Shown one piece after another: positions 1 through 6,074 of a stretch of 10,453 nt of DNA. A program made the translations under genes and the position numbers. Every line of letters begins with the position of its first letter. The first letter of the stretch is position 1. The stretch is from JBCAWW01 sp039024315 (lineage in GTDB: Bacteria; Bacteroidota; Bacteroidia; J057): the NCBI GenBank assembly GCA_039024315.1, contig JBCCQN010000259.1:1-10453 (forward strand), given 5' to 3'. The notes below the pieces were generated by a model. It had not been told where the DNA came from. It saw nothing but the letters and a program-made list of their open reading frames with translations, and did not search any database.

Positions 1-519
1 ATTGGAAGGAATATAGCGACCAACTGGATCTACTACATATTCGCTTTCGTACTGATGATTAATACCGATCACTACATAACCGGCAGAGACTAGTTCTTCG
101 GCCAAGTAGGTATAAGCGCTCGTATGGCTCCCTAAAGCCGGGGAAAAGAGTAAGACGGGAAAACCATCATTTTTATTTTTGATGCGGACACCAGCGAGCG
201 AACGGGTCTTGATCATGTTTATAGCCTCAAGGTCCTCTTCGCTATAGCTAGTGGCTTCTTTTTTTACGACTTCAAAAAAAGGCAAATAGTCTGCTCGTTC
301 TGCTGAGAGCGGAAAGTCCTCTATCGGATACCAACATTGTAGCAAAAGGTGGCGTTTTCCACCGTAATAGGGATCTTCTAGCTGTGATTCGAGAATGAGG
401 CTACGTGTACCTGCCACAATATCTGAGGCATTCCAATCAGCAGAAGCGGTACTTTGAGGAGTAGTTTTACAGCCAATACCTAAAATGGTGGCCATAAGGA
501 AAGTGAGGGTCGAACGCAT
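1..519 (-). CDS. Alpha/beta-hydrolase lipoprotein, PAF-acetylhydrolase-like (partial, C-terminus outside window)
   Basis: This is an open frame from ATG at 519 running off the left edge, 173 codons without a stop. The N-terminus is a short hydrophobic signal followed by Cys17 (LGIGC, residues 13-17), an imperfect lipobox because Gly rather than Leu is at -3. Lipoprotein export is therefore likely but not certain. Residues 35-65 (a YYGGKRHLLLQCWYP stretch) and 120-157 (FPVLLFSPALGSHTSAYTYL, then EELVSAGYVVIGINHQYES) match the beta-strand, oxyanion-loop and helix pattern of the platelet-activating-factor acetylhydrolase/dienelactone-hydrolase-like branch of alpha/beta hydrolases. The nucleophile elbow (GxSxG) and the Asp/His of the triad would lie outside the window, so activity cannot be judged. 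It probably hydrolyses an ester or short acyl chain in the periplasm or at the outer membrane; the substrate is unknown. It starts 32 bp after the preceding minus-strand gene and is probably the last gene of that operon. Confidence 0.75.
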   Translation of the reverse strand, partial: MRSTLTFLMATILGIGCKTTPQSTASADWNASDIVAGTRSLILESQLEDPYYGGKRHLLLQCWYPIEDFPLSAERADYLPFFEVVKKEATSYSEEDLEAINMIKTRSLAGVRIKNKNDGFPVLLFSPALGSHTSAYTYLAEELVSAGYVVIGINHQYESEYVVDPVGRYIPSN

Positions 520-551
520 GTTAGGAAAAAATTACGCCTCAAAGACAAGCG

Positions 552-1145
552 CTATTCTCCGGAGTTGGAAGCTTTTGTTGCTAATCCTTTGTAACCGCTG
601 TAAATCATCACTCCGCCCAATAATGACATAATGATAGCAGTAGCTTCTTTGCCAAGCGTCTCATAGATCAGGACTAATATCCAATTGAGGCGCATAGTAC
701 CTCCTTCTTCCTCTAAGCTTTTGAATTCGAAATAGAGATATATCGCCAATCCAATCAGCGCGATTCCTAAGCAAATGGCGGCAATATGATTGCTTCGTTT
801 ACCCTTTTCAGTTTGTTCCACCTGAGCAGGATCTTCGAGCAGCTCAATTTGAATATCATCACTTATACCTGCCTCGTTGAGCAGACGAAAAGCCTTCTGG
901 CTTGGCACATAAAAGTCTTTGATATGATTGGCTTTCACCCCATTGCCTTGCCCACTCAACATAGCGCCTCTCACCGTCGGGGCCATGGCTACTACCTGCA
1001 ACTTATTGTTGGTAAGGTAAATGCGGGCGCCACGCTTGTAATTGTCAATTAGCTTGATACTCGGCCGACCGAATTGTTTGATTAACTCAAAATTGTACTC
1101 GGGTAGGCCTTCTACCAGTTTGGGTAAAATGTCTTCTAAGGTCAT
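552..1145 (-). CDS. Membrane protein of unknown function, soluble N-terminal domain plus two C-terminal helices
   Basis: I do not recognise this 197-residue protein. Residues 1-115 are soluble and mixed in character, with an IYLTNNKLQVVAMAPT strand-like stretch (42-57) and a Gly-rich loop (residues 60-70). A basic linker (KGKR, 114-117) precedes a clear transmembrane helix at about 120-139. An acidic loop (EEEGG, 145-149) follows, then a second hydrophobic region from about 152 that ends in a Gly-rich helix (about 168-185), and a short polar tail. The basic linker just before helix 1 suggests that the N-terminal domain is cytoplasmic. The gene lies 15 bp downstream of the DUF1801-like gene and 32 bp upstream of the lipoprotein gene, all on the minus strand, so co-transcription is likely. 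No catalytic motif is visible. Coding status is supported by length, context and a plausible membrane architecture; the plus-strand ORF inside it is a shadow. Confidence 0.7.
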   Translation of the reverse strand: MTLEDILPKLVEGLPEYNFELIKQFGRPSIKLIDNYKRGARIYLTNNKLQVVAMAPTVRGAMLSGQGNGVKANHIKDFYVPSQKAFRLLNEAGISDDIQIELLEDPAQVEQTEKGKRSNHIAAICLGIALIGLAIYLYFEFKSLEEEGGTMRLNWILVLIYETLGKEATAIIMSLLGGVMIYSGYKGLATKASNSGE

Positions 1146-1160
1146 GCTTATACTGTGTTG

Positions 1161-1535
1161 CTAGATTAATCCGTCTGCCTGATATAATTCTACTCCTTTT
1201 CTGATCATGCCTTGGATTTCGCTCTCAATTTCAGGACTGAGCTTTTTGATGTGAAAACAGCTCTTGCCCTTTAGAAATTTCCTCAGCTCAGGTGAAATAT
1301 CCGCAAAGGCATCCACATGCGTATAAATGGGGAAGAAATATAAGCGTACATCCTTGGGTTTGGGCATGATGCTGGCAAAATAATGTCCCTCCACTTTTTG
1401 TTTGCCTTGCATGGCCAGAATGGTGCCTGTCGCTTCGAAGACTTTTTCATTGTCTTTGCTCGCGCGCAAAACGGGAAACTCCTTTTTGAGCAGGTCAATG
1501 AGGCTTTGCTGTATCTCGGGTACTTCTGTTTTCAT
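1161..1535 (-). CDS. DUF1801-like (YdhG-type) small cytosolic protein
   Basis: This is a 124-residue protein with no signal peptide or membrane segment. The segment RLYFFPIYTHVDAFADISPE (residues 64-83), followed by LRKFLKGKSCFHIKKLSPEI (84-103) and a C-terminal helix, is the typical signature of the DUF1801/YdhG-like family. That family has a frataxin-like alpha/beta fold, and members usually carry the 'YxHP/YTH ... LKGKSCFxFKKL' pattern seen here at 71-73 and 89-99. Biochemical roles in the family are poorly defined (an iron-chaperone-like role has been proposed for some members), so no specific function is assigned. The ATG at 1535 leaves the predicted N-terminal helix intact and is the only reasonable start. 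It is the first gene of the leftward operon; its promoter should lie in 1536-1610, where I could not recognise a full consensus. Confidence 0.7.
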   Translation of the reverse strand: MKTEVPEIQQSLIDLLKKEFPVLRASKDNEKVFEATGTILAMQGKQKVEGHYFASIMPKPKDVRLYFFPIYTHVDAFADISPELRKFLKGKSCFHIKKLSPEIESEIQGMIRKGVELYQADGLI

Positions 1536-1609
1536 AGGAATTTACGCTTGCACACAAACTACAAATTCTTGGGGATATTTATGCTTATGAGGCCTTGAGA
1601 TTAGACAGA

Positions 1610-1741
1610 CTGCTTCGCAGAACGCTTCTATCGGTACGGCATACATGACCGCACCTACATCAGGCTATTTTCTGAATGATTACATTCATCCAGACAACAA
1701 TTCAAGTATTCTACCAATGATCCAAGCGTTCTGCGCAGCAG
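1610..1741. repeat. MITE-like intergenic inverted repeat (18-bp ends), copy 1
   Basis: CTGCTTCGCAGAACGCTT at 1610-1627 and AAGCGTTCTGCGCAGCAG at 1724-1741 are inverted repeats matching at 17 of 18 positions and bounding a 132-bp segment. The interior has the word CTATCGGTA (1628-1636) directly after the left end and a separate small palindrome, TGAATG-ATTA-CATTCA (1673-1688), that could be a protein site. A second set of the same ends occurs at 4839-4960, where the right end is an exact reverse complement of 1610-1627. No open frame of note lies inside, so this reads as a small dispersed non-coding repeat. Confidence 0.6.
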
Positions 1742-1750
1742 TAAAAACAA

Positions 1751-1806
1751 AATTATGACAACCCTGTCACAAATATTTCGTTAATTGTGACAGGGTTGTC
1801 ATAATT
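1751..1806. promoter_or_regulatory. Duplicated TetR-type operator upstream of the tetR-ABC operon
   Basis: Arms at 1751-1772 and 1785-1806 form a perfect 22-bp inverted repeat with a 12-bp spacer. Each arm is itself a near-palindrome: TGACA-ACCC-TGTCA (1756-1769) and TGACA-GGGT-TGTCA (1788-1801). The two centres are 32 bp apart, about three helical turns, so two TetR dimers would sit on the same face of the DNA. The second palindrome ends 14 bp before the tetR ATG at 1816. The sequence TAATTGTG (1782-1789) matches five of six fixed bases of the Bacteroidota -7 box TAnnTTTG and overlaps the second operator; no good -33 TTG is visible. Autorepression is inferred from symmetry, spacing and position. 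An RNA hairpin from the same repeat is an alternative reading if transcription starts further upstream. Confidence 0.75.
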
Positions 1807-1815
1807 CATATCTAG

Positions 1816-2469
1816 ATGCCTACTAAAACATTTGAAAAGCTATCCGAGGAAAAGCGAAATCGCTTCATTGATGCTGCTTTGCTGGAGTTTTCTCAGCACA
1901 ACTTTGAGACGGCGAGTATCAATCGCATCATCAAAAAGCTGGGCATAGCACGAGGGAGTGTCTACCAGTACTTCGCTGATAAGGTCGATCTCTGGTTGTT
2001 TCTCAAGGAATATGCAGAGCAAAAAAAGCTCTACTACATCCAAAAAATTGATCGCACTCAGTACGATTCCTTCTGGACTTATTATAGCGCTGTTTATGAG
2101 AGCGGCATCGATTTTCATATCGAGGAACCTCTCAGCAGCCTATTTCTTTATCGGGTTGGCTTCAAGGAACAAAGCGCCGAAATCAAGGAGTACCTCAATG
2201 GTTGGAATGAAAAAGCAGACGAAATGCTGACACTTTGGGTAGAGGCAGAACGCTCAGCAGGCACTTTCGATACGGAGGTTTCCACTCCTATGGTGGTGCT
2301 ATTTCTACGGACCATGAGCACGACCATCGCCGACTTGATTCAAGAAAAATGCGAGATCGACTTTGAGGCAAAAATGCTCAAGGGCGAAGCGCTGATCGAT
2401 GATAATCGCAGCAAGGTCAGCGAAGCCATCCATGAGTTGGTCTCATTACTCAAAAAGTCCCTCACTTAA
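1816..2469 (+). CDS. TetR/AcrR-family transcriptional repressor
   Basis: This 217-residue protein has the N-terminal TetR DNA-binding domain. Helix 1 is at about 10-28 (RNRFIDAALLEFSQHNF). The helix-turn-helix lies in 33-55 (ASINRIIKKLGIARGSVYQYF), followed by the usual K/D-x-x-L helix-4 start (ADKVDLWLFL). Residues 70-217 are helical and family-specific, the ligand-binding and dimerisation part, with no recognisable ligand signature. Length is typical of the family (about 190-220). The start at 1816 gives the standard short lead before helix 1 and lies just downstream of the double operator. The gene is followed after 28 bp by the ABC ATPase gene on the same strand, so it most likely represses its own operon and responds to a small hydrophobic compound. 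The inducer cannot be read from the sequence. Confidence 0.92.
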   Translation: MPTKTFEKLSEEKRNRFIDAALLEFSQHNFETASINRIIKKLGIARGSVYQYFADKVDLWLFLKEYAEQKKLYYIQKIDRTQYDSFWTYYSAVYESGIDFHIEEPLSSLFLYRVGFKEQSAEIKEYLNGWNEKADEMLTLWVEAERSAGTFDTEVSTPMVVLFLRTMSTTIADLIQEKCEIDFEAKMLKGEALIDDNRSKVSEAIHELVSLLKKSLT

Positions 2470-2497
2470 TCTACAGAACCTAAAAATCTATCATATC

Positions 2498-3343
2498 ATG
2501 ATCAATGTAAAACAACTGCAATACCAGTATCCCAAGGCCAATGGCTTTGCGATCAGAGGTATTGACTTCAATATCGACCAAGGAGAAGTCTTTGGCTTTC
2601 TCGGCCCTAGTGGCTCTGGCAAGAGTACTACTCAAAAGATTCTTTTCAAGCTGTTGCCCGGCTATCAAGGTCAGGCGAGCATAGACGGAAAGGAAGTAAA
2701 GGATTGGGGCAAGGAAATCTACCAAAAGATTGGCGTAGGTTTCGAATTACCCAATCATTATCTCAAGCTTAGCGCTTTGGAGAACCTCGAGTTTTTCCTA
2801 GCCTTTTATCCTAAGAGCCTCGATCCTATGGAACTGCTAGAGCGAGTAGGACTAAAAGAAGACGCCAACAAAAAAGTAGGTGATTTTTCTAAAGGTATGA
2901 AGATGCGTCTGAATTTCATTCGCTCCTTTATGCATGATCCGGAGATCTTGTTTTTGGATGAGCCGACCTCTGGCCTTGATCCTGTCAATGCACGTCTGGT
3001 AAAAGACATCATCCTCGATCTCAAAGCCCAGGGTAAGACCATCTTCATCACTACTCACCAAATGCATGACGCAGACGAGCTCTGCGACAGGGTAGCCTTC
3101 ATCGTAGATGGACAAATCGAAACCATGGACTCACCGGAAAACCTTAAGATCAAGCATAGCAAACGCTCGGTAGAGGTACTTTTCAAGCAGGCCGCTAATA
3201 AAGAAACCTTTGAACTCGATCATTTAGGCCGTAACGAAGCCTTTCTACGCAAAATCGCTTCTCAAGAAATTGAGACCATTCATTCTCGCGAAGCCTCTCT
3301 TGATGACATCTTTATCCAAGTAACCGGTAAAACACTGGTATGA
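2498..3343 (+). CDS. ABC transporter ATP-binding protein (ABC-2 exporter type)
   Basis: This is a 281-residue nucleotide-binding subunit of an exporter. Walker A is GPSGSGKST (residues 36-44). The signature region is the degenerate DFSKGMKMRL (129-138), normal for ABC-2 drug/polysaccharide exporters where LSGGQ is often FSKGM. Walker B with the catalytic Glu is ILFLDEP (about 150-156), the D-loop is SGLDP, and the H-loop His is about 187 (TTHQMHDADELCDR). After residue 210 a C-terminal extension ends with SLDDIFIQVTGK, a common tail in this class. The chosen start, ATG at 2498, gives the canonical opening (MINVKQLQYQYP); an upstream in-frame ATG at 2399 would read through the end of tetR and add unrelated sequence. 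The stop overlaps the next start by 4 bp, so translation is probably coupled. All catalytic motifs are intact. Confidence 0.95.
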   Translation: MINVKQLQYQYPKANGFAIRGIDFNIDQGEVFGFLGPSGSGKSTTQKILFKLLPGYQGQASIDGKEVKDWGKEIYQKIGVGFELPNHYLKLSALENLEFFLAFYPKSLDPMELLERVGLKEDANKKVGDFSKGMKMRLNFIRSFMHDPEILFLDEPTSGLDPVNARLVKDIILDLKAQGKTIFITTHQMHDADELCDRVAFIVDGQIETMDSPENLKIKHSKRSVEVLFKQAANKETFELDHLGRNEAFLRKIASQEIETIHSREASLDDIFIQVTGKTLV

Positions 3344-4032
3344 AACAGTTTATGCATCTATTAAAGCATGATTTTGTACTCATCAATCGTAACAAAATCA
3401 TCGCTATCTCGCTGGCCGTAACGGCTATTTACGTAGGGGTTTTCAAAGTGCTAAGCAGCTTCGGAGATGTGCAGCAGGCCCTCGTTTTGATCATTTTTAA
3501 CGACCCCGCTTTGCTAGGCTTTTTGTTTGTAGGCGTGATGGTCTTGTTTGAAAAAAACGAAAACACCTTGCAAGCACTCGCGGTCTCCCCCATGAAATTG
3601 AGTCATTACCTCTTGTCAAAGACTTTGGCCTTGACACTGATTTCGATTGGATGCTGTTTGCTGATGGCTTGGGCCGCTGTGGGCTGGGATTTTAATATCC
3701 TCCAGTTTGTGATGGCGACCATCCTGACGACGGTGATCTTTTCTTTTATCGGTTTTATCGTAGTGGCGGGCCAAAAGTCTTTTAATACCTATATGCTACG
3801 TGCAGTGGGGATAATTTTGTTTTTATGCTTGCCCTTTCTTGCCTATTTCGATCTAGCGTCAGCTTGGTGGTTTATGATCTTCCCGACCCAACCGGCGATT
3901 GACTTGTACAGCATGGCCTTTGATGCAGATTTGCCTTTATGGCGCGGCATTTTAGCCTATGCCCTTGCTATCGGCTGGGCTGTGATCACTTATTTCTGGG
4001 CCTTGCGTGCTTCTAACCAAAATTTTGCCTAA
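3340..4032 (+). CDS. ABC-2 type exporter permease, first subunit (drug-exporter-like)
   Basis: This is a 230-residue integral membrane protein with about six predicted helices (19-37, 48-70, 93-113, 120-143, 152-170, 203-223) and a short basic cytoplasmic N-terminus. After helix 2 comes EKNENTLQALAVSPM (71-85), the conserved cytoplasmic coupling segment of ABC-2 permeases. It overlaps the ATPase stop by 4 bp and is followed by a second permease only 2 bp later, so ATPase and two half-permeases presumably form one exporter. The arrangement, small size and the 'EKxENTLxALxVSP' segment resemble proteins annotated as fluoroquinolone-export permeases (the Mycobacterium Rv2686c-Rv2688c type). The real substrate is not shown by the sequence. 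Confidence 0.9.
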   Translation: MKQFMHLLKHDFVLINRNKIIAISLAVTAIYVGVFKVLSSFGDVQQALVLIIFNDPALLGFLFVGVMVLFEKNENTLQALAVSPMKLSHYLLSKTLALTLISIGCCLLMAWAAVGWDFNILQFVMATILTTVIFSFIGFIVVAGQKSFNTYMLRAVGIILFLCLPFLAYFDLASAWWFMIFPTQPAIDLYSMAFDADLPLWRGILAYALAIGWAVITYFWALRASNQNFA

Positions 4033-4034
4033 TC

Positions 4035-4748
4035 ATGAGTCAATTACAAACCCTCATAGTGGGGGACATAAAACAGATATTTCGAGACCGGACTTTGAGC
4101 ACTTTTATGTTCATCCCCGTCTTTTTGATCCTCTTTATCCGCCTCTTCGTGCCTTATCTCAGTCAGGCTTATCCGATCGTAGCGGATTATCACAGCTATA
4201 TCATGATGTTTGGTGGGATGCAAACCGCCATCACGTTTGGCTTCATCACCTCTTTTATCATCCTCGACGAAAAGGATGAGAATGTACTACAGGTGATCCG
4301 AGTTTTGCCCATTTCGCCGCTTTACTTCATGTTTTACCGGCTGAGCTTTGCGACCCTATTTTCGGCCGCGGGGGCTTTCATCTTGATCCAAACGGCGGGG
4401 ATTGCTTATCCAGGCTTACTCAACAGTATCTTGCTGAGTTTACAGTATGGCCTGATCGCGCCCCTAATCACTTTGATCATCGCAACCTTTGCCAATAACA
4501 AAATCGAAGGCATGGCCTTTTTCAAGGGGATTGATTTGGGATTATTACTGCCTGTATTGGCCTTTTTCGTCCCAGGCATTTGGAGCTATTTATTTGCCAT
4601 TATCCCGACTTATTGGACCTATACGCTCTATGAGCAAAGCCTCGCGGGAAGTTTGAACATTGGATATTTCTTGCTAGGCTTAGGTGTCTATGCTTTGATG
4701 ATTAGCGCGCTTTTCATGCAGTTTCGCAAGCGAGTATTTGATCGGTAG
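4035..4748 (+). CDS. ABC-2 type exporter permease, second subunit
   Basis: This 237-residue membrane protein has about six predicted helices (22-43, 55-77, 100-121, 129-151, 166-188, 208-229) and a positively charged C-terminus (FRKRVFDR). The segment DEKDENVLQVIRVLPISP (78-95) after helix 2 is the same coupling motif as EKNENTLQALAVSPM in the preceding permease. The two therefore look like diverged paralogues that pair as a heterodimer with the shared ATPase. An overlapping plus-strand frame at 4007-4279 is a shadow: it has no membrane character, and the permease frame continues with uninterrupted motifs. It is the last gene of the tetR operon, and a repeat-rich intergenic region follows. 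No hairpin plus T-run terminator was recognised directly after the stop. Confidence 0.9.
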   Translation: MSQLQTLIVGDIKQIFRDRTLSTFMFIPVFLILFIRLFVPYLSQAYPIVADYHSYIMMFGGMQTAITFGFITSFIILDEKDENVLQVIRVLPISPLYFMFYRLSFATLFSAAGAFILIQTAGIAYPGLLNSILLSLQYGLIAPLITLIIATFANNKIEGMAFFKGIDLGLLLPVLAFFVPGIWSYLFAIIPTYWTYTLYEQSLAGSLNIGYFLLGLGVYALMISALFMQFRKRVFDR

Positions 4749-4803
4749 GGAAGGTAAAATTTCGAATGCTGAAGTTTGAAAGCTTAGACTGTCCCTTCTG
4801 CAA

Positions 4804-4824
4804 TCGACATTCGATATTGGACAT
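4804..4824. repeat. Degenerate 7-bp tandem repeat
   Basis: Three consecutive heptads read TCGACAT, TCGATAT and TGGACAT, and a weaker fourth unit (TTTGTAT) follows. Short arrays of this TCGAcAT type are, from memory, common in intergenic DNA of Bacteroidota. No function is implied. Confidence 0.4.
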
Positions 4825-4838
4825 TTTGTATTTTTCCC

Positions 4839-4960
4839 GCTGCGCGGAACGCTTGTCCCCTTATAGATGTTTCAGCTATCGGTAGGACAGGGCAATGGCT
4901 CTTTTGTCATTCTGAGCGCAGGTGAAGAAACTTTTCAGAGATAAGCGTTCTGCGAAGCAG
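4839..4960. repeat. MITE-like intergenic inverted repeat, copy 2
   Basis: The left end GCTGCGCGGAACGCTT (4839-4854) matches the last 16 bases of 1610-1627 apart from two bases. The right end AAGCGTTCTGCGAAGCAG (4943-4960) is an exact reverse complement of 1610-1627. The interior again carries CTATCGGTA (4876-4884). At 122 bp it is close in size to copy 1 (132 bp), but the interiors are otherwise different, and a TGTCATTCTGAGCG element lies inside it. The two copies bracket the tetR-ABC operon. Confidence 0.55.
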
Positions 4961-5070
4961 GCAAGAGACTACATAGGCCTTTCGACTTCGCTCAAGGTGA
5001 CATCTTGTGAGAATTAAGCCAAAGACATAAAAAATCAATTTGTCATTCTGAGCGCAGGCGAAGAAACTTT
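4903..5070. repeat. TGTCATTCTGAGCG-type short repeat: two direct copies and one inverted copy
   Basis: Two 32-bp direct copies, 4903-4934 and 5039-5070, differ at one base; both begin TTTGTCATTCTGAGCGCAGG. Between them, 4978-5002 is a diverged inverted copy ending CGCTCAAGGTGACA. Its reverse complement, TGTCACCTTGAGCGAAG..., shares TGTCA and TGAGCG with the direct copies. A forward plus an inverted unit can fold into a stem-loop. From memory, very similar TGTCATTCTGAGCG units are widespread intergenic repeats in environmental bacterial genomes. Their role is unknown; terminator-like or REP-like behaviour is possible. Confidence 0.65.
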
Positions 5071-5106
5071 AATATTCCATTAGCTGTGGGCGCGGAACGA
5101 CTATCC

Positions 5107-5454
5107 CTAAGCTTTAAATCCCAGGCGTTGCCAGAAGGAAGGACGCTTAGGTTCAATACCAAGGGCATTTTCGAGGATGGCCACCACTTCTTTGTGGCGA
5201 TGGACGCGGGCAATTTCTAGGGCGTCCCAACCGTCCAGTTGAGATTTGATAGTAGGATCAGCGCCTTTTTCTAAAAGGACTTTGACGACCTCGGCCTGCC
5301 CGAGATTGGCCGCTTCAATCAATACAGTCGTTAATACCTCTGGATGTTGATAGTCAGGGTCGATGCCCTGCTGGAGATAGTATTCTACCAGAGGGGCATC
5401 GCCTTTTTGGGCAGCGGTAAACATTTCTTTCCAATCACCACCGGCTGGATTCAT
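5107..5454 (-). CDS. Small ankyrin-repeat protein
   Basis: This 115-residue cytoplasmic protein consists almost entirely of about three ankyrin repeats (roughly 8-38, 39-72 and 73-100). It shows typical TxLIEAANLGQAEVVKVLLE, KGADPT and ALEIARVHRHKEVVAILE patterns. It is presumably a protein-protein interaction module; the partner may be the membrane protein encoded just upstream. The start is taken at 5454, where ATGA joins its start to the stop of the preceding gene. A longer frame from 5517 would add a 21-residue hydrophobic lead that is simply the other-frame reading of the upstream gene's 3' end. It is the last gene of the PadR cassette, and repeat DNA follows. Confidence 0.82.
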   Translation of the reverse strand: MNPAGGDWKEMFTAAQKGDAPLVEYYLQQGIDPDYQHPEVLTTVLIEAANLGQAEVVKVLLEKGADPTIKSQLDGWDALEIARVHRHKEVVAILENALGIEPKRPSFWQRLGFKA

Positions 5455-6074
5455 ATAGTTTGAGTTTTGGGGTCTTGCTGGTAGTAAAATAGAAAGAATA
5501 AGGGCAAAAACACACAAGTAAGAGAAATCAAACCACAGAGAAGCAAGACATTGGCGCCTGGCCAGTGCATCAACTTAAACGCACAGGCCAAAGTCATGAA
5601 AATACCAGTAGGAGCAGCAGCATACATACTTAAACGCTCCAACAAGGACTTCTCCCCCGCCAATTGACGACGATAGAGGATATAAGAAGGCAGCGAGATC
5701 GCGCCTAACACGATACCCGAAATCATACTTAATTGTCCGCCTGCCGGCAATTGTAGCATACCAAAAAGAACACTGGTAAGCCATAGGAAAAGCCAGGCAA
5801 AAGTGGAGAAAAACATGATTTTACGCATGATAAAAAGATATTGAGAGTTGATTAATAGAGTAGTTGCATCTTGTATTTCTCGGGCGCTGCCTGAGAGCAA
5901 TCGTTCGCGTGAGCGAGCATAAGCCGTTTCAAAATCAATCCCTTCGGACATTTCTTCCTCGATACTAGTACAAAGGTGATCGACGAGATCATCAAGCAAA
6001 GCCATCATTTCAACCCCTTCAGAAGCTAACTCTTGCTGGATTTGCTGCACTTGATTGGCGCTTAATTCCTTCAT
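5451..6074 (-). CDS. PadR-associated membrane protein, HAAS-like N-terminus and four helices
   Basis: This is a 207-residue protein. Residues 1-80 are soluble and helical, including LLDDLVDHLCTSIEEEMSEG (27-46) and a FETAYARS stretch. That resembles the HAAS/DUF1700-type helical domain usually encoded next to PadR regulators. Four transmembrane helices follow (about 86-106, 114-134, 149-167, 174-197). The FKLMHWPGA motif before the last helix (166-174) resembles a motif found in many Bacteroidota membrane proteins, including GldL-like ones. It is joined by 4-bp ATGA overlaps to the PadR gene upstream and the ankyrin gene downstream, so the three products are probably made in concert. By analogy with HAAS proteins it may signal to or act with PadR. 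No enzymatic motif is visible and the exact role is unknown. Confidence 0.75.
   Translation of the reverse strand: MKELSANQVQQIQQELASEGVEMMALLDDLVDHLCTSIEEEMSEGIDFETAYARSRERLLSGSAREIQDATTLLINSQYLFIMRKIMFFSTFAWLFLWLTSVLFGMLQLPAGGQLSMISGIVLGAISLPSYILYRRQLAGEKSLLERLSMYAAAPTGIFMTLACAFKLMHWPGANVLLLCGLISLTCVFLPLFFLFYYQQDPKTQTI

Larger units (their letters stand above)
4749..5106. other. Gene-free mosaic of intergenic repeats between convergent operons
   Basis: No credible open frame lies in these 358 bp. The stretch separates the rightward exporter operon from the leftward PadR cassette and holds several repeat types described separately: a degenerate 7-bp tandem repeat, a second copy of the MITE-like element, and direct and inverted copies of a TGTCATTCTGAGCG element. 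A further partial copy of the MITE left end (GCGCGGAACG at 5090-5099, also at 4842-4851) lies just before the end of the ankyrin gene. The region must also contain termination signals for both operons, but no single conventional terminator stands out. Confidence 0.7.

Noticed and set aside
786..1052. Plus-strand 88-codon frame opposite the two-helix membrane protein gene
   Set aside because: It lies wholly antisense to a better-supported gene, has no recognisable domain and no start context; treated as a shadow frame.
2399..2497. Longer start for the ABC ATPase
   Set aside because: The extra 33 residues are an out-of-frame reading of the tetR 3' end; the family opening begins at ATG 2498.
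4749..5106. CRISPR array
   Set aside because: The repeats are few, of several types, unequally spaced and partly inverted, with no uniform spacers and no cas genes.
5455..5517. Longer start for the ankyrin protein giving an apparent signal-peptide-like lead
   Set aside because: The hydrophobic lead is the other-frame reading of the upstream membrane-protein gene; the ATGA overlap at 5451-5454 gives a natural coupled start.
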